From: JAHOYW01 sp964515915 | GTDB taxonomy: Bacteria > Verrucomicrobiota > Lentisphaeria > Victivallales > Victivallaceae | DNA length: 10,999 nt | Assembly: GCA_964515915.1 (NCBI GenBank) | Contig: CAZEXM010000101.1 | Location: 1-10,999, forward strand | Reading direction: 5' to 3' | Shown here: piece by piece, positions 6,503-10,999 of the stretch | Numbering within the stretch: position 1 is the stretch's first letter | How the letters are laid out: every line of letters starts with the position of its first letter | Made by a program: the position numbers and the translations under genes | Notes under the pieces: model-generated | The model's database searches: none | What the model saw: only the letters and a program-made list of their open reading frames with translations | Told to the model about the DNA's origin: nothing

Positions 6503-6618
6503 GTTGTGAGCAAAAAAAGCTGGGAGCGCTGGTCGCCAGACCGGCATTCTTAACTGATAACTGATAACTGATAACTGATAACTGAAAACTGAAAACTGAA
6601 AAAAGTTGTCAGTTGTCG
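6496..6618. repeat. Heptanucleotide tandem-repeat element (STRR-like)
   Basis: Three sets of 7-bp units occur in one intergenic stretch. GTTGTGA is present twice (6496-6509), overlapping the glycosyltransferase stop codon. TAACTGA is present five times and AAACTGA twice, without interruption (6551-6599). GTTGTCA and GTTGTCG follow (6605-6618). Between the first two sets a hairpin GCTGGTC/GACCGGC (6528-6534 with 6539-6545, one G-U) has a GCCA loop. The last AACTGA can pair with TCAGTT at 6609-6614. The layout recalls the short tandemly repeated repetitive sequences known from cyanobacteria. Function is unknown. It fills most of the 173-bp gap, and no promoter for the next gene is evident. Confidence 0.85.
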
Positions 6619-6675
6619 GAAGATTGAGTTTTTTTTCTTATTCTGAATTCTAATACATAAAAATCGGAGAATCTC

Positions 6676-7530
6676 ATGAAAGTTAAGCTGAAAGTATTTT
6701 TATTATTAGCCATGTTGACCATAATTCCGGCTTTATGCCGGGCTCAACTTGCCATATCTCTAAAAATGAACCGCTCGCATTATCTGCAGTACGAAACCGT
6801 GTATGCCAAAATTTCCATTCGCAACAACAGCGGCCACGCGGTTATTTTCGGCAACGACAAACGCCTGCATGGTAAATTGCTTTTCAAAATTATTGACAGT
6901 CAACATGCCCTGGTGGCAAAAATCAGCAAAACCGCATATCCAATGGACGGCGTTATCATTGAAGCCGGCAAACGCAAGAATTTTGTTGTTCCGGTCAGTC
7001 GTTTCTATAAACTGAAAAAATGCGGCACCTACCGTTTATATGCCTTTGTGGAACACAATATGTTTAATGATACTTACCGTTCAAATGACACTATCTTTGA
7101 AATCAGCAAGGGGATTGTCGCGTGGAAACAAACTGTTGGAATACCGGAATTCATGCTTCCCCGTAAAAAACAAAAAGTTGTAAACCGCACATATAAAATG
7201 GTACGCTTACTTGAGGGCAGTAAGAAAAGCAATTATCTGGTCATTGAAGATAAGAGACGCATTTACAGTGTTATTTTTCTCAGCTATGAGCTTGGCGATG
7301 AACGCATTGCCCATGAAATTGATAGTCTAAGCCGTTTACATCTCCTGATTCCGATGTCTCCAAAAATATTTGTTTATTTAATTATAGATATCAACGGCAA
7401 AATAGATGAAGAGTCTGTCTATAAACGCACCAAAACGGTTCCGGCTATGGTCAGGGTGCCCAGCTCCGGAAAAGTATATATAACCGGCGGCGCCAGGGCT
7501 GATAGAAAAACGGATTACCGCTCTAAATAA
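6676..7530 (+). CDS. Secreted protein of unknown function, Ig-like N-terminal half
   Basis: I do not recognise this 284-aa protein. Residues 1-23 form a signal peptide (MKVKLK, a hydrophobic core, probable cleavage after CRA), so it should be periplasmic or secreted. Cys21 is not in a proper lipobox. Residues about 26-145 have the strand pattern of an Ig-like or macroglobulin MG-type sandwich: ISLKMNRSHYLQYETVYAKI, ISIRNNSGHAVIF and CGTYRLYAFVEHNMF. The C-terminal part (about 150-284) is basic with predicted strands, including YLVIEDKRRIYSVIFLSYELG, and has no known catalytic motif. GGAGA (6666-6670) lies 5 nt before the ATG. mtnA starts 11 bp after its stop, so the two are probably cotranscribed although their functions are not obviously linked. 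Confidence 0.8.
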   Translation: MKVKLKVFLLLAMLTIIPALCRAQLAISLKMNRSHYLQYETVYAKISIRNNSGHAVIFGNDKRLHGKLLFKIIDSQHALVAKISKTAYPMDGVIIEAGKRKNFVVPVSRFYKLKKCGTYRLYAFVEHNMFNDTYRSNDTIFEISKGIVAWKQTVGIPEFMLPRKKQKVVNRTYKMVRLLEGSKKSNYLVIEDKRRIYSVIFLSYELGDERIAHEIDSLSRLHLLIPMSPKIFVYLIIDINGKIDEESVYKRTKTVPAMVRVPSSGKVYITGGARADRKTDYRSK

Positions 7531-7541
7531 CGGAGGATTTC

Positions 7542-8621
7542 ATGCTTGACCCGGTAAGCTGGCAAAGCACTGACGGCAAAATAGTCAGAAACTACACTCC
7601 CGGCCTTGCCGGGCAAGGCGGAAAGCTGCGCCTGATTGACCAAACTCTTCTGCCGGGACAATTAAAATATGTCGAACTGGATGATACTGAAAGTATTTTC
7701 GACGCGATCAAAAGGCTGGTCGTCCGCGGCGCCCCGGCAATCGGCTGCGCCGCCGCGCTCGGCCTGGCGGCAATAGTCCGCCGGCTCAAATTCGACTCCT
7801 CAACTGAACTCTTGAATTTTGCTGAAAAAAGCGCGGATCGGCTGGCTGAATCCCGTCCTACCGCGGTAAACTTATTTTGGGCCCTTGACCGTTGTACTGC
7901 AGGAATAAGGGAAAATATCACCAGCGCTCCACCCGGACTCAAAAATTTTTTACTGAAAACCGCCCTGGACATTCTTGATGAGGACATTCAAATGTGCCGT
8001 TCGATCGGCATACACGGCAAAACTCTTATCAAGGATGGAATGGGAATTTTGACCCATTGTAACGCCGGGGCCTTGGCGACGGGAGATTACGGCACTGCGC
8101 TTTCGCCAATGTATGCCGCGCACGAGGCCGGAATGAAAATAAAAGTTTATGCCGACGAAACCCGCCCTCTCCTGCAGGGTTCGCGCCTGACCGCGTGGGA
8201 ATTGAACCGGGCAGGCGTTAACGTGATTACTATTTGCGACAACATGGCCGCCCAGGTAATGAAAGAAGGCAAAATAGATTTAGTATTAGTCGGCGCCGAC
8301 CGCATTGCCGCCAATGGCGACGCGGCAAATAAAATAGGTACTTATGGAGTCGCGATTTTAGCAATGTACCATAATATCCCGTTTTATGTTGCCGCCCCCT
8401 GCACTACTTTTGATTTAAGCCTGGCCGACGGTAATGAGATTCCAATAGAACAACGCCGGGCGGATGAAATCGCCAACGGTTTCGGGCGCCGGACCGCCCC
8501 GGAAGGCGTAGAGTTTTACAATCCGGCGTTTGACGTAACCCCGAACGAATTAATCACCGGCATCATCAGCGAAAAAGGCATAATCAAAGCCCCGTTTGCT
8601 CCCCGGATAATAGAAATTTAA
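7542..8621 (+). CDS. mtnA: S-methyl-5-thioribose-1-phosphate isomerase
   Basis: A 359-aa cytoplasmic aldose-ketose isomerase that converts 5-methylthioribose-1-phosphate to 5-methylthioribulose-1-phosphate in methionine salvage. It is an eIF2B-alpha-like fold enzyme. Signatures are VVRGAPAIGCAAALGLA from 60, SRPTAVNLFWALDR from 104, ILTHCNAGALATGDYGTAL from 169 with the catalytic Cys173, YADETRPLLQGSRLTAWEL, and VLVGADRIAANGDAANKIGTY with catalytic Asp253 and the NK pair. The end VTPNELITGIISEKGI is also typical. Length is normal. GGAGG (7532-7536) lies 5 nt before the ATG. No MtnP, MtnK or later salvage gene is in the window. apt upstream would recycle the adenine released in the preceding step. 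Confidence 0.97.
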   Translation: MLDPVSWQSTDGKIVRNYTPGLAGQGGKLRLIDQTLLPGQLKYVELDDTESIFDAIKRLVVRGAPAIGCAAALGLAAIVRRLKFDSSTELLNFAEKSADRLAESRPTAVNLFWALDRCTAGIRENITSAPPGLKNFLLKTALDILDEDIQMCRSIGIHGKTLIKDGMGILTHCNAGALATGDYGTALSPMYAAHEAGMKIKVYADETRPLLQGSRLTAWELNRAGVNVITICDNMAAQVMKEGKIDLVLVGADRIAANGDAANKIGTYGVAILAMYHNIPFYVAAPCTTFDLSLADGNEIPIEQRRADEIANGFGRRTAPEGVEFYNPAFDVTPNELITGIISEKGIIKAPFAPRIIEI

Positions 8622-8689
8622 AAAAAATCCCGCAGATCAATATCCCTGATGCCGATGAAATGTTATACCAATTTGCATTCAAAAGGTTA

Positions 8690-9631
8690 TTAATCAATAG
8701 AATGTGGCGTTACGCGCTTCAGGTATTGCGTAGGTGAAATTCCCAGAATGTTTTTGAATGTCCTTGAAAAAGAATATACGGAAGAAAAATTGAGCTGTTC
8801 CGCTGCCTCGGAGACGTTCATATTCCAATAAGCCAGCAACTCGCATGCTTTTCTGATTCGCACCTGCAACTGCATTGTTTTTGGAGAAACAGAGTGTACC
8901 TGGTGAAATAATCTTCTGAAATGAGATTCACTTAAGCCTGACTTTTTTGCCAGTTTTTTAATGTCGCCGGACAGTTCGGGATGATTTGTAATATAATTGC
9001 CGGCAGCAATTAATTTATCATAATTAAGTATTGTTTTTTCTTCATCCGTAAGAATCTGATCTCTTATCTCAGCTAAAAGCTCAAGCATTATTCCGGAAAC
9101 GCGTAATGCGTTAGCCGCTCTGCCGCTAGTGTGCAGGGAACAGATTCTGAGCATCAAAGCCTCGACTGCGTTCGGATTAACCAGTCGAAGCTTAGCCTTT
9201 AAATCTTTCCAGAATGAATTACTGATCTTTGGATGCATGAATTCTTTCAGCGCCGACAAGTCATGTGTCCCGGGAGGAATACACGCGTCCCAATGGCTTC
9301 GTTCGGGATCATAGATCAGGTCAAAGTGTAAATAGATACAATACATTTTTTCGGAAGTTCCATTCATTTCGTGAAGGGTGTCAGGCGGAATTAATACCGC
9401 GTCGCCGGAATTTAGCGGTAAAATTTCGCCGTCAAGAGTGAAAACGCCTTCTCCTGAGGCAATAAACACTAAAAGATAATCCAACAGCTTGCGGCTTTTA
9501 ATCTGCCAGCGCGGACGCCACTGAGCTCCGCTTTGCCGCACATACGGAGAAAAACTGCTCAGCATCCAACTGTTGTTAAGATCCAGGGGCTCAGATTCCC
9601 TGAAACCGGGTATTTTTTCTCTTTTAATCAT
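8690..9631 (-). CDS. AraC-family transcriptional regulator with cupin sensor domain
   Basis: A 313-aa regulator from ATG 9631; an in-frame TTG at 9664 would add 11 residues, and no clear Shine-Dalgarno decides between them. Residues about 50-100 are a cupin-type AraC ligand-binding domain: LLVFIASGEGVFTLDG, LPLNSGDAVLIPPDTLHEM. Residues about 206-307 hold the double helix-turn-helix: IKKLAKKSGLSESHFRRLFHQ, then VSEAAEQLNFSSVYSFSRTFKNILGISPTQYLKR, the AraC signature. Such proteins usually sense a sugar or related metabolite and activate adjacent genes. It is transcribed away from the UroD-like gene across a shared AT-rich region with repeats that suit AraC binding. Its end is convergent with mtnA, 68 bp away, where I see no strong terminator. 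Confidence 0.93.
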   Translation of the reverse strand: MIKREKIPGFRESEPLDLNNSWMLSSFSPYVRQSGAQWRPRWQIKSRKLLDYLLVFIASGEGVFTLDGEILPLNSGDAVLIPPDTLHEMNGTSEKMYCIYLHFDLIYDPERSHWDACIPPGTHDLSALKEFMHPKISNSFWKDLKAKLRLVNPNAVEALMLRICSLHTSGRAANALRVSGIMLELLAEIRDQILTDEEKTILNYDKLIAAGNYITNHPELSGDIKKLAKKSGLSESHFRRLFHQVHSVSPKTMQLQVRIRKACELLAYWNMNVSEAAEQLNFSSVYSFSRTFKNILGISPTQYLKRVTPHSID

Positions 9632-9666
9632 ACGCAAAAGTCGTTTTTGATAAAGAATAATCAATA

Positions 9667-9711
9667 ATGCTAAATACTTATGCTTAAATAAGCATTATTA
9701 TATTATATAAT
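9667..9711 (+). promoter_or_regulatory. Candidate AraC operator repeats overlapping the promoter of the UroD-like gene
   Basis: ATGCTAAATA (9667-9676) and ATGCTTAAATA (9680-9690) are near-identical direct repeats 13 bp apart. The second copy is also half of a palindrome, ATGCTTA (9680-9686) and TAAGCAT (9689-9695). A TATAAT box lies at 9706-9711, with only a poor -35 (TTAAAT, 9684-9689) that coincides with the repeats. A weak -35 covered by activator sites is the usual layout for AraC-dependent promoters. The gene's Shine-Dalgarno AAGGA is at 9743-9747, 8 nt before the ATG. Confidence 0.55.
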
Positions 9712-9755
9712 ATAGTCGTTTTTAACAAAAATCAATATTTTTAAGGAAATTAATT

Positions 9756-10811
9756 ATGCGTAATCCTGACTTTGATAACATCAGAAGAATTTTAGATCGT
9801 TCCAAACCAACTCGTCCGACTCTGTTTGAATTTTTTCTGAATCAAGCACTTTACGAAAAACTGGCCGATGAATCCATGCCGGCAATTTCACAAGGCGAGG
9901 CAGAAAAAAACCGTTTCCTGATTAATGCTTTTCGCGCTGCGGGCTATGACTATGCGACCATTCATCCGCCTCAAGACATATACTTTGAGGTAAATGCAGG
10001 TGAATCCCGGGATACAATTTCTCTTAATGATTACAATAACATTAGTGACCGGGAAAGTTTTGACAATTACCAATGGCCCGATCCGGACAAATGTGACTAT
10101 TCGATATATGACCGGCTGTCCGCTGATCTTCCCAGGGGAATGAAAGCAATTGTCTGTGGGCCCGGCGGCGTGCTGGAAAACGTCATCATGTTGGTGGGAT
10201 ACGATAATATGTGCATTATGACCATTGAAAATCCTGAACTTTTAAAAGACGTGTTCAGCAAGGTTGGTTCCGTATTGCTTCGTCATTATGAACTTGCCGC
10301 GCAATTCGATTCGGTCGGGGCGCTTATTTCAAATGATGACTGGGGATTCAATACCCAGACTATGCTTTCACCCGCCGACTTTGAAAAATACCTGTTTCCG
10401 TGGCATCGGAAAATCGCCGCCGCCTGCCATAAAGCCGGTAAACCGGTTATTCTTCATTCCTGCGGAAAACTCGAAGAAATTATGGATGTGATCATTGACG
10501 ATATCGGCTATGACGGCAAACATTCTTATGAAGACAAAATAATCCCGATTGAAGAAGCTTATGAAATGTATCATTCCCGAATCGCTTTACTGGGTGGGAT
10601 TGACCTTGATTTTGTCTGCCGCCACGCACCGGAGGAAGTTTATCAGCGTTCCGGAAAAATGATCGAACGCGCCGCGGAACGCGGTTCGTACGCTCTCGGT
10701 ACGGGTAACAGCGTTCCCGAGTACACGCCTGACGAAAACTATTTCGCAATGACCAGGGCGGCCCTGGAAATAGACGCACCCGACAAAACTCGGTCTAACT
10801 TAAATTCTTGA
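9756..10811 (+). CDS. Uroporphyrinogen decarboxylase-like (MtaA/CmuA superfamily) protein, not HemE
   Basis: A 351-aa protein of the UroD-like TIM-barrel superfamily. It carries the superfamily stretches NDDWGFNTQTMLSPADFEKY (193-212), PVILHSCGKLEEIMDVI (230-246), LLGGIDLDFVCR (288-299), and TPDENYFAMTRAAL near the end. It lacks the RQAGRY motif of true HemE, so a haem role is unlikely. In corrinoid methyltransferases such as MtaA and CmuA the HxC pair is joined by a later Cys in a GCG-type motif to bind zinc. Here HSC (234-236) is kept but the later position reads GTGNSVP (335-341) without Cys. It may therefore demethylate a methylated compound by a modified site or have another reaction. 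The divergent AraC gene is its probable regulator. No corrinoid protein gene is in view. Confidence 0.85.
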   Translation: MRNPDFDNIRRILDRSKPTRPTLFEFFLNQALYEKLADESMPAISQGEAEKNRFLINAFRAAGYDYATIHPPQDIYFEVNAGESRDTISLNDYNNISDRESFDNYQWPDPDKCDYSIYDRLSADLPRGMKAIVCGPGGVLENVIMLVGYDNMCIMTIENPELLKDVFSKVGSVLLRHYELAAQFDSVGALISNDDWGFNTQTMLSPADFEKYLFPWHRKIAAACHKAGKPVILHSCGKLEEIMDVIIDDIGYDGKHSYEDKIIPIEEAYEMYHSRIALLGGIDLDFVCRHAPEEVYQRSGKMIERAAERGSYALGTGNSVPEYTPDENYFAMTRAALEIDAPDKTRSNLNS

Positions 10812-10822
10812 AAAAAATAAAA

Positions 10823-10930
10823 CTTTGCAGCAAAGCTCGAACGCTCACATCTTTTCAAAAAAATCGCCAGCTCTTTTTTGAAAAGCTTCGCTTTTCGAGG
10901 CGGAATTATTCAATTGCGCGACTTCGTCGC
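10823..10930. repeat. Cluster of small inverted repeats after the UroD-like gene
   Basis: The 188-bp end of the window shows no convincing gene but several hairpins. CTTTG/CAAAG (10823-10835) is followed, on the minus strand, by TTTTATTTTTTT, so it may end a leftward transcript entering from the right. CTTTTCAAAAAA (10851-10862) and TTTTTTGAAAAG (10874-10885) are perfect 12-bp arms. GAAAAGC/GCTTTTC (10880-10896) and GCGAC/GTCGC (10918-10930) each have a TTC loop. The second and third stems share GAAAAG and so are mutually exclusive. Any could help terminate the UroD-like transcript. Confidence 0.5.
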
Positions 10931-10999
10931 TTAAGTTTCGCCCGTTGGAGATGGGTCTTTGTTTGCCTCAAAATTCGCAAAAAGGGTGGCATTTAGTAC

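Noticed and set aside
6551..6599. A possible CRISPR array
   Set aside because: Units are 7 bp and contiguous with no spacers, and no cas genes are nearby. It is a simple tandem heptamer array.
8622..8689. A terminator between convergent mtnA and the AraC gene
   Set aside because: Only a four-base ATCA/TGAT stem is visible and no T-tract follows on either strand.
9756..10811. HemE (haem biosynthesis uroporphyrinogen decarboxylase)
   Set aside because: The N-terminal RQAGRY motif is absent, the HSCG motif of the methyltransferase branch is present, and no haem genes adjoin.
10808..10996. 62-codon plus-strand frame overlapping the UroD-like stop
   Set aside because: It is made of hairpin repeats, has a very basic, low-complexity translation, no ribosome binding site and no recognisable domain.

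Overview
The window looks like chromosomal DNA from an anaerobic member of the PVC superphylum, most likely Lentisphaerota or a near relative. This placement is inference from gene style. The pointers are a pseudopilin beginning with the [22 protein letters not shown] segment and a following CxxNLKQ motif, a GntR-type DNA-binding domain joined to a LacI-like sugar sensor, a secreted CBM9-type protein, an AraC regulator divergent from a UroD-like protein, and an RNase P RNA that lacks the L15 GGU motif, as reported for chlamydiae. No 16S rRNA or ribosomal protein gene is present to prove it.

Left block (1-3379, all minus strand). In transcription order it holds a GntR/LacI-type regulator, a secreted pseudopilin-like protein carrying a calcium-loop motif, and a large secreted protein with a CBM4/9-like jelly roll followed by a CBM9-like domain. 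The last gene runs off the left edge. The regulator has a perfect consensus sigma-70 promoter, and repeated ACTAAT/ATTAGT elements lie before the pseudopilin. Read together this is a carbohydrate-responsive surface or secretion cluster. A 15-bp-arm palindrome sits between the pseudopilin and the CBM gene.

Middle block (3538-8621, all plus strand). It starts with rnpB, the RNase P RNA, with a clear TTGATA-N17-TATATT promoter. Then come apt (adenine phosphoribosyltransferase), a YfcE-like metallophosphoesterase, a GT9 heptosyltransferase, a heptanucleotide repeat element, an unknown secreted protein, and mtnA (methylthioribose-1-phosphate isomerase). Apt and MtnA handle the two products of methylthioadenosine phosphorolysis, so purine and methionine salvage are both represented.

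Right block (8690-10999). An AraC regulator (minus) is divergent from a UroD/MtaA-like protein (plus). The shared AT-rich region has direct and inverted ATGCTTA repeats directly before a TATAAT box, a classic arrangement for local activator control. The UroD-like protein is not HemE and also lacks the third zinc cysteine of corrinoid methyltransferases. The last 190 bases carry several small inverted repeats and no convincing gene.

I found no CRISPR array, tRNA, transposase, phage gene or clearly novel multi-gene defence system. The points most worth following are the AraC/UroD-like module, the pseudopilin/CBM cluster, the heptamer element and the unusual P RNA.
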